A stretch of 64,000 bases of DNA from Boothiomyces macroporosus (lineage: Eukaryota; Chytridiomycota; Chytridiomycetes; Rhizophydiales; Terramycetaceae): the NCBI GenBank assembly GCA_027604185.1, contig JADGKB010000025.1, forward strand, positions 62,001-126,000, read 5' to 3'. The position numbers and the translations under genes are program-made. Under the pieces are notes generated by a model, which was not told where the DNA came from, searched no databases, and saw only the letters and a list, made by a program, of their open reading frames with translations. This document shows, piece after piece, positions 11,242-24,305 of this stretch; positions within the stretch are counted from its first letter, which is position 1; the number at the start of each line of letters is the position of its first letter.

Positions 11242-12379
11242 ATGAGAGACAGACTAACTGACCTACAAGTAAATGAAAATTAACTAGTCAAACGAAGCTT
11301 TGGAATTGCCAAAACCAGAAGAGGAAAAATCCAAGAAATCCCCTTCCCTATTCAGAAAGTTCACGTCAAAAAGTAAAAGCAACACACCCAATCAGGTAAA
11401 GCTATTTCTGAAAAGTCAAATGAATCATTGAATACAGAAGGTGAAGAGAATAAAGAGTCAACCAGCAAAAAAGCGTTGTTTGGGAAGAAATCAAAGAAGG
11501 AAGGAAAGGTGGCTCCTGAAGTATCCAAAGTACCACCAACTATAGAGAATTTCTTTGAACAAGTAGCGAGTATCAAAGAGTCCCTCACCACAATTAGGTT
11601 TCTGATCAATGAAATTGAAGAAATTCATCACAAATCCATGCAGGTGATCTCAGATGAACAAGGAGAAGGTAACAAAGGATTCATAAAAGAAATTTCAGCG
11701 GAACTGGATAAGAAAATGGAGAGGTTGAAATCGGTCCAAACCTATGTAAGGGAAACTTTAAAGGACATTGAAAAGGGCACTAAACAGTTGAAACCTGGTG
11801 ATGCAAATATCCCTATTCGTAAATCACAAGTATAAATTATTAATATGAGTATGAAGTACTAGTCAAAAACTTTGTGCAACTGCTTGAAGACTTTAAAAAT
11901 GTTCAAGAGAAATATCAAACGAAATTCACAGAGAGAATGAAAAAATCTGCACTCATAGTGAAGCCTAACGCAACTCCTGCAGAAGTGGAGAATATGATAC
12001 AAGGGCAAATGTTTACCCACAAAGTTGATAATGCTGCCCAAAAAGCTGAAGCTAGGAATGCGTTGGAGGAGATTAACAGAACACACAAGGATGTATTGAA
12101 AATAGAATCAAGTATTAAAGAACTCCACCAATTGTTTGTTGATATGGCTGTATTAGTTGTAGCTCAAGGTGATTATATAGATAATGCAAATAAGCATGTT
12201 CAGAATGCAGTCACAGACGTTGAAAAAGGTGTTGAGAGTTTAGAAAAAGCTGTACATTCACAGAAAAAGACGAGAAAGGTATCCATCCATAACCATAGCG
12301 AATGTTTTGCATTGCTCTATTATTGGTCATTCTTATAGCGATCGGAGTTGCCATTCCAGCAGCCCTCCATTCATTTTAA
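11242..12379 (+). CDS. syntaxin-1/Sso1-type t-SNARE, copy 2
   Basis: Five exons (11242-11268, 11288-11395, 11416-11829, 11850-12278, 12299-12379), introns 19, 20, 20 and 20 nt, 352 residues. It is a tandem paralogue of the preceding gene: same first exon length (27 nt, MRDR..DLQ), same intron before the KSQ/YEVLVKNF junction, and same intron just before the membrane anchor. Copy 1 has four more introns. The N-terminal linker is longer and rich in Lys/Ser/Glu. The SNARE motif keeps the zero-layer Gln (VVAQGDYIDNANKHV), and the anchor is followed by VAIPAALHSF at the stop. Two expressed copies could serve different stages or membranes; that is inference. Confidence 0.86.
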
Positions 12380-12452
12380 CAGGCGATTTAATAAATAGCA
12401 GATTGAATGAAATAATTTGAGATATATATTGGAAAGGCTCATTCATTCCCAT

Positions 12453-13488
12453 TTACAAGAAATAATCTGGAATCGCTTTTTTAGCAGGCATACCGCGCGA
12501 ATCCTATTATTAAACTCTATTACTTGTGGAGCAGCATCAAATATCTTGAAGTTCCTATTCAAATGCTCATCGAGCTCCAAAATTGCTGCAACATTTCCAC
12601 ATCTAAAAGTTAAACGAACTTACCTATAGCAATAATTAGGTGCAGACCATACTGTGACTATTGTATCTTTAAACATTAGTTTGTATCCTTCCATTACCAA
12701 CTGATGTGCTCTCGCTATTAATTCTATTTTATTCGCATGATTAAACTAAGTTAGTGCTAATTTACAGTATCTACAACATCTCCTCCAAACAAATATCCTG
12801 CTCCTCTTGGAGACAATCCCCATCCTTCAATGTCATCTGGATCCGACCACAACAAGTCACACATTGCACCTTCATGAGGCACTTCTTGCTTGCGGTCTAT
12901 GATTCTTATTTGATCCAGATTGTTGATCGAAGGAGAGAGGCCACCATGAACACAGAATATTCTGTCATCTATAATGGCTGATAGTGATAAATAATCAAAT
13001 ATTTCGCAGCAGTATCTCCAGACATTTACTGATCCGTATTTCCTCAAACACTCATCATAAAATCCGTAAACCTGTGTGATTTGCCGTGACTCGTGGTTTC
13101 CTCTAATTAAGGTAATCTGATTAACTAAATTGTACTCTATCTGGATATCGAACTTTTAAAGCAACTAGAAGCAGAAACGTTTCTACACTGTAAAATCCGC
13201 GATCTACAAAGTCACCCAAGAACAAGTAATTGGTATCAGGGCATTTCCCGCCCACTTTTAAAAGTTCTTTTAAATCAAAGAATTGCCCGTGTATGTCTCC
13301 GCATATCTGGTTAGAAATCATGATACTGTAACTGGTGCATCCACTTTCTGCACATTGCTCTCTTCCACCAGAATTTCCCTCGCTTTATTACACAGCTCTT
13401 TGACTTGGGATTCAAGTAGTATTTCGCATCGCAATAGCTGCTGTACTTGCCTAATATTAGCTTGGAATAACTTGTCTAAATCAGACAT
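12453..13488 (-). CDS. PPP4C: serine/threonine protein phosphatase 4 catalytic subunit
   Basis: Six minus-strand exons (13488-13327, 13306-13136, 13116-12766, 12745-12624, 12602-12524, 12503-12453), introns 20, 19, 20, 21 and 20 nt, 311 residues. The PPP metal-binding signatures are intact: [24 protein letters not shown], then [28 protein letters not shown] and the C-terminal PDYFL (the carboxymethylation tail shared by PP2A, PP4 and PP6) plus [13 protein letters not shown] point to PP4. PP4 acts in DNA-damage signalling and at microtubule-organising centres. It lies 79 bp downstream of RCE1 on the same strand; the two may be separately transcribed. Confidence 0.93.
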
Positions 13489-13567
13489 TTGTGATTTTGG
13501 ATTGAAAGAAAAAAGTGTCCGACAAAACTATACATCCCGCAGCTTGCTTACGGAAGGCTGTATTTAT

Positions 13568-14325
13568 TCAGAGAATATAGAATAGCGACGTAAATAATAC
13601 AACGCCCGCAAGATAAGAGATCCACTCGCATTTAGATTGTGGTGGATCGGGAAATCCCATAAAATTACAAAACATATGCGACGCAATTGGGCCAGAGATA
13701 TTTTCTATGTTAAGGGCACTTACTTGTCTTTATGAGCATGAAGGTGGCAAAGAATCCAAACAAACTGGTATAAGTGAATTGCAACAGGGAAACCAATACT
13801 GCCCGTTTAGGATCAGCTCCTTTCCGAAGTTGCTCTATCAAGTGATGCAAGTGCGCAATTCCAAAAAACATGGGGCATAGGAATATGGTGGTAAATGGCG
13901 AATATTCCGCCATCACAATTGGCACCATGCAAGATCTAAAGAATATTTCTTCTATTGCTGGACCCTGAGTTATAATTATTTACTAGAATGTAGTCGCGGA
14001 GTTGAATTAGTGATAGCTTGTTTGTAAATTGGAAATATCTATACTCGTTAATAAGCGGTCCTAGAAACAGTGCTCCTGAACAAAGCAAAGAGACTCCAAT
14101 AGATTGATAAATGTTGGAATTAAACCCCATGAGTTCCATAGTGTGCTTGATGTCCTTGGAACGGTAAATATTGAATCCTATTCCCAACAAGCACGAACAG
14201 AGAGAGCTTTTCAGTCTATTAATAATTACCTGAGGGTCGTCTCTGTGGTTGGTGTTGTAGCCAAACAAGTAAAATGAGCCCACAAATGAAGCAGTCATTA
14301 GTGAGCATATTCCCACTGCGCTCAT
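13568..14325 (-). CDS. RCE1: CAAX prenyl protease 2 (Rce1)
   Basis: Minus-strand exons 14325-13984, 13964-13724 and 13704-13568 with two 19-nt introns give 239 residues. Rce1 is an endoplasmic reticulum membrane endopeptidase that removes the last three residues of prenylated CAAX proteins such as Ras and Rho. The family core is visible: RDDPQVI near the N-terminus, the catalytic EEIFFRS (Glu-Glu), PMFFGIAHLHHL with the conserved His, and the third motif SHMFCNFMGFP. Several hydrophobic segments fit the multi-pass topology. It is shorter than most homologues at the N-terminus; I start at the first in-frame ATG. The stop overlaps AATAAA (TGAATAAA). Confidence 0.9.
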
Positions 14326-14392
14326 ATTTTTTTGGCAAAAATCTACTTGTAAAAGAATCAAAATGATTACAAAAAAGGGGAATTATATTAGC

Positions 14393-14776
<384 letters not shown>

Positions 14777-17124
14777 ATGCTAATGGAATCGATCGAAAAG
14801 GAAAATTTAAAGTACAAATTCAAGTTGGATAGTAGAGTAGAAGCTGGGAATAGACGGCAGATGGAAAAAGACTTTATGGATGAACTAAGCCAGACAACGC
14901 CAAACAACTCCCATTTTGTACGATTGATTTGTTTGTTGGACGATCCTTCCGTTGAAATTATGAAGTTTGCTGCTACATTGATTTATGATCGGATCAACCT
15001 CATCAAGGAACCAGAACGGCTGATTAACAAGCTGATAGCCCTAAAAAGCAGAAACAGGATAGGGAGACTGGCGATTGTATGTCTAGGAAACTGTTGCATT
15101 GGATTGAAGGACTTGAAGCTACTGACGAAAATCAAACAGGAGTTGGAAAATGAAATTCCAGTATCTTTAAAGAGTTTAATATTATTGATCAATGAGAGTA
15201 AAGCAATAGCAAAGGATTGCTTTGGTTTATTGGGAAGGCTGCTGGAGATTATTTACGAAAAACCTAAAAATACCTGGGAATCAGATTCAGAGTCTGACAA
15301 CGAGTTGGGAAAGGATAGCAAAGTCACTGTCAATGCTTTAAATTGCTGTTTGGCATTGTCGAAACAGTGCCCAAAGCAAATGCAAGCCCATTGGGTCAAG
15401 TTCTTTGATTACAAGGACAAATCATTGCTGTATCTAATTACTACACATCCTAGCGATGCTGTAAAAATCCAGGCAATCAAAATACTTTATTCGTTTTACG
15501 AAGATTCTCAAAAGTACCTTTCGATTGCGTGCTATTCTTCCAAACCAACCTCGTTCACCTCTTTACAAGAGTCTCTAGCAAATCAAATTTCCAGTACACT
15601 GCAGATGATTTTGTATATTTCAAACAAGGAAATCATACCCCACCTTTGCTTGGTAATTAAGGATTAACTCAGCTCTTGAATATTTTAATCAAAAACGCAC
15701 CAATTAGAAATTTAGATAGAAATTACATTGCTGATATCTTTGCTTACATTCAAAAACAACCATTAAATCATGCTATCATTGAAGTTTTAGGCTCATTGGC
15801 TGAAGTAGTGAATGAAGCGGATGAGGAGCACGAAGCGATAATGAAATATGCTCTAAATGTGATTAAACAGCATCAGGATGACAAGGGCTCAAAAATTGCT
15901 GTTTTGGATTTGATAAAATCACTTTCAAAATCTAGTTGTGAATATGTGTGGAAGAACTGGTTGCTAATAAGCCCGTTGTTGTTTGAGTCTCTCGAATTGG
16001 AAACGCCGTTAATAGTTGCAAGTTTAAAGGCGTTAGAACAATTTTGTCACTCATCTGCGAATAATTTGGAGCTTCCTTATCAATTTTGGATAGATTTGAT
16101 TGAAAAGTCAAGTGTGCTTTTCAATCATGAATTCTACGCTGTTAGAACAATTACTTGTGCTTTAATTGGACACTTGCCTTCTTCTGTCGTTCAGGAAATA
16201 CCAAATAGACTACTAGTTTTTCTTTTATCGTCAATATTATCGTATTCTGAAGACGATCATCCGGAAGTTAGGGCAGCGTGTTGTGGCACAATCGGAGCTA
16301 TCGTAAGTAGCTCAAAGATTTACGAAGTAACCATAATTAATGTTAGGATATTTCTATTTTAGAGGACTTTGGTGAAAAATTAGTTAAGTTATCGCAAGAT
16401 TCATCGTTGAAAGTGCGAATTCGGGCTTGCTGGGCAATTGGAAATCTAGTGGAATTACAAAGCCAGCTTCCCAAAGAAATTATTGCTGATTTATTCAGAG
16501 TATCAATAAGCGGTGCAAATGACCACGAAAAGGTTCGTACACATGCGATCAGATCTTTGGGTTTAGTTGCATTACACTTTGACCAGCAGTTGTGGCAAAA
16601 GTGTTCCAGTTTAGCTGGGCAAGCCGTAGACTCTGTGCTGAAAAACGTAAAAAGCGGGTCATTCAAGGTCTGGATTTGTTTAATGGTAGATTAGATGGAA
16701 CGCGTGCCATAGCATAAAAAATATGCTGAGTTCCGATGGATTCCCTATAGGTTCTGGAATTAATTATTCTGATTCAATTTACAAGGTTCTGTGTGAAGCA
16801 GCAGAAGAAAGCATGAACTTTAAGGTAAAGATTGCAGCGATAAACGCGCTTTCTGTTTCAGGAAAACAGGCATATTCGACCCCGAGCCATTCTTACATGA
16901 CAAACATCCAGCACATATTGCAAACGATTTTAAATTCTGTGGTTTCAATCAAAGCCGTACTGCAGAAATCCACGTATGAGGAGCAAAAATATGTGAAGCA
17001 GTTCTTGCTGGCGATACGGGAATCGCTAGACCATTTCAAAGGTATATTGCAGGCCGAATTTACATTTGCTGACCTTGAGGAGCAGATTCAAGATAAAATT
17101 GATTTACTATCAAATAAAAGATAA
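14777..17124 (+). CDS. HEATR6: HEAT-repeat protein, HEATR6-like
   Basis: Four exons (14777-15652, 15673-16326, 16347-16667, 16690-17124), introns 20, 20 and 22 nt, 761 residues. Repeating helical pairs typical of HEAT repeats run through the protein, for example VRIRACWAIGNLVEL, KVRTHAIRSLGLVALHF and FKIRWNACHSIKNML, where the last is completed across an intron. The order and wording of these repeats match HEATR6. That family is poorly characterised, so no pathway is assigned. An acidic Ser-rich linker (ESDSESDNELGKDS) lies near residue 175. The ATG at 14783 is an alternative start two codons downstream. Confidence 0.75.
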
Positions 17125-17205
17125 CCAGCACAACATATTAAACTTAAAAACCTTTAATCGAAATGAGATTTAACTTATGAGGCTCTTGCTCGCAAAGGAA
17201 TGAAT

Positions 17206-17643
17206 TTAGGCGGCCAGTTTCTTTGCAGTTTTCAAACCAAAGTATCCAGCAGAAAACCAGAAAGTGGCCAATCCAGCAAAGAAGAGTGCTCCAAGTAGCC
17301 ACCAGAATAGGAAGAAGGCACCGAATGCCAACAAGGTACCTTGTACTACTACGACACCTGTTCCAGCAACTCCAAGAATAATAGCCGCGCTAATACCTGC
17401 GAAGCCCAAGAAGAAACTGATAGGAACGGATGAAAAGAGTGCAAGTGAGACAACAAACGCCTAGATTAATAATTATTTTACCTTTAGAGGTGGATATCTG
17501 TCCAGTATTTTGACGGTGGTTTGGTATGATGAAATAGCAGCATCTTTAGCTCCTACTACGATGGGTGTAAGTTTTTCTTGTGCAGTTGCTGTCCATGTTG
17601 ATAATGTGACAAGAGCTGAGGTTGACTTTGGTAAGATTGCCAT
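17206..17643 (-). CDS. promethin/LDAF1-like hairpin membrane protein
   Basis: Minus-strand exons 17643-17482 and 17460-17206 with one 21-nt intron encode 138 residues. An N-terminal amphipathic part ends in ILDRYPPLKAFVV, followed by two long Gly/Ala/Leu-rich hydrophobic stretches (ISAAIILGVAGTGVVVVQ and FGAFFLFWWLLGALFFAG) and a short basic tail (KTAKKLAA). That arrangement is typical of the promethin domain of LDAF1, a seipin partner at lipid-droplet assembly sites. The assignment rests on pattern, not on a catalytic motif, so other small hairpin membrane proteins remain possible. Everything beyond its 5' end for about 3 kb lacks a recognisable gene. Confidence 0.6.
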
Positions 17644-20604
17644 TAGTTTTTGAGATCAAGTTTTTTTCGCCGCGATTAAGTTAAGGTATAGCTTTCACAT
17701 GTCAATTAAATTTGAATATCCATGTTAATCAATGATCTAGTAGAAAAACTATTGAATATTCCATATATAAATGAGGGTATATATTCCTGTTAATATCAGC
17801 CTTGTAATACAGCATCCAGTAAATCAAAGATCTCACAGATAGCTAATTAGATTAACTATTGGCAGGCAAAAGGAGTTGAAAACTTGAGAGTTGATGGTAT
17901 AATGTAGCAATTGCCCATTAGAATAGAATTATGTTTTGACTATCCGAATAAACGCGCAACTATCCAGGAATTAGGGCGAAATAAGATATATAAAGGAAGA
18001 ATATCACATGGAACAGTTATTGTTAACTCTTGAGCCAAGCCTGATACTTCAAATATCTCTCAAGTAAGCTGTTCGTTCAAATATTGGATTACGCACTTTC
18101 AGCAAATTAAAGGGTGGGTCTCTTATACCAACTAACTCGCGTTCGATTCTTACAATTTAGAGACTCAGAATAGCAATCAGGACAGAAGATAATTGATGAT
18201 ATTAAATTAAAATAAAAGATACATCACAAATGCATTTATATGGCTAACAGATGATCTAACAGCTTGGTAGTCCACCGATAATTTAATCCTATCTGGAATA
18301 TCTACCAAATTCACCTGATTAAATGTAAAATAAGCTAAACCTATGCCCAGATTGTTCCAACACAGCAGTAATGTTTTCGAAAAGGAAAATTCCTACTTTT
18401 ACGAAGCTGTTTAATTGCACTACCATAAATTCGTACAAATTCAGAGTATCTAACCCACAATCAAATTTAGATAGATAGGGTAATTCTGATGAATATAATT
18501 CTAAATACTTCACCAATGACCATTAGAATTTGCCTCAACAGTGATATTTGAAGTGCAAACTGCAGTTTCTCAAATCGTAGTGATTCAATTCAAATTTCTG
18601 TAAATAAATGATATAAAGTTATGAATTAAAGGTTCCAGAAATTTTATTTCTGTAGCATTTTTCGCAGTCTTCATAGCAGAATTAATGAGGGACCTGTTTT
18701 CACAAAATAGTTATTCTCAGCAGGAAAAGAAAGGAAGGAGTTGAGTAGACCACTCAAGTTGAACACACAAATTGATTAAATAGATAGAGCTGCCAATAGA
18801 CTAATCATTATTTGGACACATCGTAGCGAAATTTTAAAATTCAACAGCAATAAATTTCCCAAAGAATTTGAAATGGGATAAAAATTTGGTTTGTAATGAA
18901 TGTACTTGAAATTACGTATTCAAAGAGTGCCTTTTGAAATATGAATAGTACGCTAATAAGTATTTAACTATTTTTTACTACCGTTACTAAATTAGGGATT
19001 TTTTTAATGATGCGTAGGAGATATTTTATATAACTATGATAGAATGAGTTTTATGTTTACCAAGAAACCAGAGAATCAACAATGGCGAGTGAAAAAATGA
19101 TTATATTGCTTCGCTGTTAATGCAATATTGCCCAGAGGTGACCTCTAATTTAGTAGTAGGAATTATTGAGCATCCTGATCGGAAATCTAAATCAATAAAA
19201 GACTTTAGTCGTTTCTTTAAAATGGAGTTTACGAAGATCATACGTAATAATATTAAAAGAGTTTCAACCGTTGTTTGCTCGCACCAGTTCCAAAGGAAGT
19301 GCAATCCACACTCTTTATAACTTTATCATTATTCTAATATGTTCCCTTTTTAAGTAATGAAAATATAACTGATATAACTTTGCTTCTAATCTAAATGTGC
19401 CCGTTCAACTATCAGGCTAATTGACTAAAGAAAACTCAATTCCATTTCCCGCTTGAAAAGAAATAAATTTGTGATAACATATCCTTTATGTGGTCAGTTC
19501 AATTTTTATGGGATGTGGATCTATTGCCGCTCAATATTTCATCTTTCTGAATAGAGGAAGTATCACGAGATTGAATTTCACTCAATAGAAATAGCTAATT
19601 TTCGTGTAGAAATTGCATTTTTGCATTCGCGTAACTTAATTTCAACTGATTAGATCTCTGCAGGTAGAAAAGAAAAAAACTGGTTCCTTAAATTACCTCA
19701 CTTCAAAAATTGTTTGGGAGGTAGAGTTAAATTTTGAATTTATTTTATTCCAGATAGAAAGAGTAACCAATGAAGGATATGCTAAATTCTTTGTAGCCGT
19801 TAGAATATTAGTATAAGTCTATTGAGGAAGTGAAGTGTAATGATTCCTTTATATTTTCTTACGGGACTCTTTGTTCAATGAGTGCTGAAATCCTCTCAAA
19901 GGGCTTTTCAAGCACTCACATTTATGCAACTATCTATATTAATGTGTGATAGTTCGGCCACATAAACCTTTGAATTGCTAAAGATGAATTCATGAGAATC
20001 ATTCATACACTGCTTGGAATCATATTACCCCATCAAGCCCGTATAGTTAAAGTTTTTTTTAGTTGAATCATAACGAACTTGCATATTCGTTCATTTTTGT
20101 CCAATTCCCAAAGCAATTTAACTAACCTCCAGTTCTAAAGTGTTGGAATGTTTATACCATCTTACGAGAGGTCACCAATCTATATCTGTGCCGGTAATTT
20201 AGATGGAATTGAACACTATTGTTCTTAATCAATACTGAGTCTATCTGTAGTATTTCAATCGAAATGAAGAATTGATATAGTTGGCTGATCTATTTGTCTT
20301 TATTCATCCTATCTGAATCAATATAGCATTGTATTTTAGTTTGCTTATTCCATTTTTATTTGAATCCTTATTTAAAAAATTGAACTTTGGAGGAAGTCGA
20401 TAGCGGTAACCATTAACTGGTTATCATGACCGATCATTTAAATTTTCAAACAGGTTTGACTGCCTGAAAGTTTTTCAACAGAAAATCTCATTTAATTCGA
20501 ATTCCATTGCAAGTTAATCTTAGTGATATAATTGATCTAATTTATTCCTGGTAAAAGAGACTTCAAGTGACTATGGGAAAGATATATTAACATTTAATCC
20601 CAGC
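17644..20604. other. about 3-kb stretch without a recognisable gene
   Basis: Both strands have frequent stops in all frames. The few frames of 60-70 codons show no family signature and cannot be extended by the 19-26 nt introns used elsewhere. I see no tRNA, rRNA, tandem array, terminal repeat or transposase remnant. Composition is AT-rich but not simple sequence. In a window where neighbouring genes usually lie under 200 bp apart, this length is unusual. Candidates are a long non-coding RNA, a centromere or origin region, or a decayed element; nothing in the sequence decides between them. Confidence 0.6.
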
Positions 20605-22948
20605 TTAAGGGCCATTATTTCTTCTTTCTCTTCTATCTAATCCACTACTTGTACCTCCTCTAAATTCCATGTATGCCATAGAGTCTCCTCCAGAAAGGGA
20701 TGAAATTTTTGATTCCAAACGGGTGAATTCAAAAGTTGGATTCAAGTCATCCTCCTCTTCTCCCTCTTCTTCAAACTCTTGTGTTTCTAATGATAAAAGT
20801 ACAGTATTCAGCAACGACAATTCTTCACTCAAGTGCTGATATACGCCATCTTCCATTCCTTGAATATTTGTAATAATTTTAAATTCATATCCTTGATCTA
20901 TTAAAAATTGTTGTCGCTTTGTCGCGTAATACATTTCTTCGGTATCCTTAGACACCAATGTGTAAAAGTAAGCATTCACTTTGGTAGCGCAATTCTTCTT
21001 TGGTCTCAGAATTCTACCAAGTCGTTGAGCTTCTTGCCTTCTGCTGCCAAAATGGCTTGAAATTTGTATCAAACAAGTTGCTTCAGGTATATCAATCGAG
21101 GTGTCTCCAATTTTACTGAGAAAGATGGTGTTTAATGCGGGATTGAACCTGAACTGCTGCAATAATCGAATACGCTCTGATTGTGATGTACCCCCATAGA
21201 GATATGGTTTCTGTAGTTTTTCGGCGTAATGCTAGCAATATAAGAAAATCAACTAACCTTTAGGGCAAATACATTATCAGAGAATACAATAATTTTATCC
21301 CCCTTGATATAAAATTCTAATTACCATTGCTTCATGAACAGCTATTAGATACTGGCATGCCTTGATTTTGTTTGGATTCATGGTGTACAGTAATTGCCTT
21401 TTTCTGAATGTCATACATCATTTTACCTGTATGGTTGTCGAAGATACTCTCTGTAAAATGGCTTGGTCATATCGCACCACACTTCATTGCACTATACGTT
21501 ACTGCACTAGTACTTGAACATTAGCAATGTATCCAAGAGAGGCAAGTTCCATCCAGTTTGCTTCAAACAACTTTGGGCCAATTAACCAGTTTAAATTATG
21601 AATTTTCTCATCCTCTCTCACCAACGTTGCTGTTAGTCCCAATTTTGCATGGGAGGAGATAATAGTTAAAGTTTTTTTGAACATGTCTTATTAATTTAGC
21701 AATACCTGCTGGTACCACATGCACTTCGTCCATCAATAGAAAGCCCCATTCTCTTGATTTGATGAATTCCAGCATGTTTTGAGCATCATAAGCTCTATTT
21801 CCACTGTGTGTAAGCATGGTATATGTTGATATTAAAACTCCTGCATCTCCTTCAAAGGGCTGTTTACACTCTGATGAAAATTTGGCGATATCCGAATCTT
21901 TAATTGTAGTCCAATATTTGAATTCACGAGTCCATTGCTCTACACTTAAACTATTATCAATTTGACAGTATACCTAGAGTTGCAAAGTACCAAGCAGCTT
22001 TTTTTGATGGTGCAAGCAGCAGTCACTCCCACAAGTGTCTTGCCAGCACCACATGGAAGAACGATGATACCAGATCTTGCTCTTCCATTTCCAAACATTT
22101 TCCCCAAACTCTTTTCTTGGTATGAACGCAACTTTGCATTTGGCTTCAAATCTTGATTAGCACCAAATACCTAAAGCCAGATGGGGATTGAAATGATCTG
22201 CGTGAAAGTCGTATTCCTCTAACATGGGATATGACAGCTCAGCACACTTTTTCTTTAAAGTTTCCACATCATTCTTTTTAATTTCAAATTTCCTGTCAGT
22301 CCTTATTTGTTCTAATAAGCTGTCAAGTGTAATAATATTGGTGTTTTCTCTCTCCTCCATGTTCCCGTCACTGGATTCCTCTTCCAAATCAATATCGTGG
22401 TCAAACACTGAAAATAAATCGATTGGAATAGCGTCTGCATTATTTGGCAGCGGAGTAACACCCAGTAAACTTGTTTCCAAAATACTTAATATATCAGCAT
22501 CTCCAAGTAACTTGTGCAGCAAAACATCATCTACACATTCTACAAAATATCGATTTTCAATTAAAATTAAGCGGACTTTTCCATAACAGGAAGTTGATGA
22601 TTTAATGAATTCCAATACTGAATCTGGTATTTCGGTTTTACAAAGTTTTTCCAATCCCTCGATAATTGTATCAGCATTCAATCCAACCGACACTGCCGCG
22701 TACAGTGAATAGGTTGTTAATTTGTATTCATGTATCCTAGCTGGTCTTGAAATAGGTTCTGCAATGGCCAACAATAAATCTTCCGCCTGCTGATGAATTG
22801 GGCTGAAGGCTGATATTAAGAATTATAAACCTTCCAATATAATCCTGTAATCTTCGTTTATCCACAGTGGACGAATTCCATGGTCAATTTTTAAGCTATT
22901 TTCAACCTCGTTTGAAAATTCAAGATCAGAGTCACTCTCAGTTTCCAT
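20605..22948 (-). CDS. ERCC3: TFIIH helicase XPB/Ssl2
   Basis: Nine minus-strand exons: 22948-22831, 22809-22171, 22151-21974, 21950-21706, 21686-21514, 21491-21427, 21403-21325, 21302-21258 and 21231-20605. Introns are 21, 19, 23, 19, 22, 23, 22 and 26 nt; the protein is 722 residues, slightly short for XPB. It is the SF2 3'-5' DNA translocase of TFIIH, used in promoter opening and nucleotide-excision repair. Visible: the N-terminal damage-recognition part ([18 protein letters not shown]), Walker A LPCGAGKT (about 287), DEVH box (about 386), [14 protein letters not shown], the helicase C-terminal half with [10 protein letters not shown], and [13 protein letters not shown] (motif VI). The C-terminal tail is acidic, then Ser/Gly-rich. 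It lies 47 bp downstream of UPRT on the same strand. Confidence 0.94.
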
Positions 22949-22995
22949 TAAAAAGTTGAACTTTTTAAAAATTGACTTTAAAAAGCTTGAGTTTA

Positions 22996-23690
22996 TTAAT
23001 GTGAGGTATTGAATAAACGATCTCCGGCGTCCCCCAATCCAGGATAAATGTATCCCCTGTCAGTCAATTCCTCGTCAATATGCCCAACGACGATATCAAT
23101 ATCAGGGTGAGCTTGTTGTAAAGCTTCTACACCCGATTTAGAAACAAGGATGGAGCAAAATACGATTCTCTTTAATCCCCAGTCTTTCAAAATATTCACT
23201 GCTGCAACAGCGGTACCTTGGTTACACTTGGCCATTACCTGCAGTTGCAATCATAGGATCGACAATGAAGCCAACGTCTAATTTGCACTCAGATGGCAGC
23301 TTGTTGTAGTATTCGACTGGCAAAAGGGTTGTCTAGCGTTATATCAGTTTACCTTGTCACGGAATAATCCCAAGTGATGGACAGTGGCCCCTGGTAGCAA
23401 GGTCAAGAAGGCTATCGTTAATAATTTGTACAATCAATCATTCCTTGCCCAGCACGCATAATTGGGAACACTCCAATTTCATCTTTCAACTTGATACCCG
23501 TATAAGGACCAATTGGGGTGTGCAATTGCTTTGTGGTTACGACATCTAGCCTTTCAGTAGCTGTAATGCCAAGGATTAGAGTTAATTCGCTGACAAGAGC
23601 TCTGAATTCTCTTGATTTCAGTTTTTCATCACGAACGCTAGACAATTTCTCCAAGAATATCGGATGGTTAACGATTCTGATCTGGCCCAT
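22996..23690 (-). CDS. UPRT: uracil phosphoribosyltransferase
   Basis: Minus-strand exons 23690-23432, 23411-23353, 23332-23239 and 23216-22996, introns 20, 20 and 22 nt, 210 residues. It converts uracil plus PRPP to UMP. The type is that of bacterial Upp: IVNHPIFLEKLSSVRD at the N-terminus, GVFPIMRAGQGMI, the PRPP loop VDPMIATAGTAVAAV, and the C-terminal YIYPGLGDAGDRLF that binds uracil. In the URC route the enzyme is counted as URC6, feeding the degradation pathway. It is divergent from URC1 across about 615 bp, so co-regulation from the shared region is plausible. AATAAA overlaps the stop. Confidence 0.95.
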
Positions 23691-24305
23691 TTTCAGTGAT
23701 TAGTTGATTTCAAGTTGAAGAAATGCGGACGCAAAGCCACCTCCTTATGAATCGGAATCCCCATTTAATGGCCGCATCAAGATAAACTAGTAAATAGCAC
23801 TAATGGATATTCGAATACGCCTATCCTTTCTCACTGCTTCTGCTCTGCCTGGCAGGAACGCATCGTTGAATTTAATGCAAATCTCCCCAGAAATGCATTT
23901 AATTTTCATCGGCCAAAGGGATATACTTTCCTCTAGTACATTGAAATTGGTTTGTATTAATTTTATTGATCTTGTTTTGCTCAATCTCGTTATATTTGAA
24001 ATAATGCGATGGGCAATGGCTCCCTTTAGTTTCCATAAACGCAGTGGCATGCTGCACATGAGCACCGTTTAGCGATAAGAATTTTCAAACGAAAGCTTCT
24101 TTTACTTGGGACACATTGGTTAGCTGAAGGGTTCCAACCAGGAGATTATGGCTGTTTGGTTGATTAGCTGCTTACCAAGCTGATACAAGAAATCATTTTG
24201 TTAATTTCGTAATTGTTGTACAAGGAATCAGGCCCACAATTAAAGCGATTGCGGTCCCTATGACCTGCCGTTCACCCTTTTCATTTTCTCTCCAGTGCCG
24301 CAAAA
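23691..24305. other. UPRT/URC1 divergent region with unresolved small ORFs
   Basis: The start codons of UPRT (minus) and URC1 (plus) bound this region. Overlapping frames of about 90 codons occur on both strands (23787-24065 minus, 23803-24072 plus), neither with a recognised family. A GTAAGC...CAG segment near 24154-24177 on the minus strand resembles an intron, but I could not build a consistent gene. A small unknown gene or a regulatory region remains possible. Confidence 0.35.

Noticed and set aside
18141..18165. GTTCGATTC resembling a tRNA T-loop
   Set aside because: The flanking bases do not pair into a T-stem, and no acceptor stem, D-loop or anticodon arm can be drawn around it.
23787..24072. 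Overlapping 90-codon frames on both strands between UPRT and URC1
   Set aside because: No family match, and introns of the usual kind do not join them to neighbouring frames; recorded only as unresolved.
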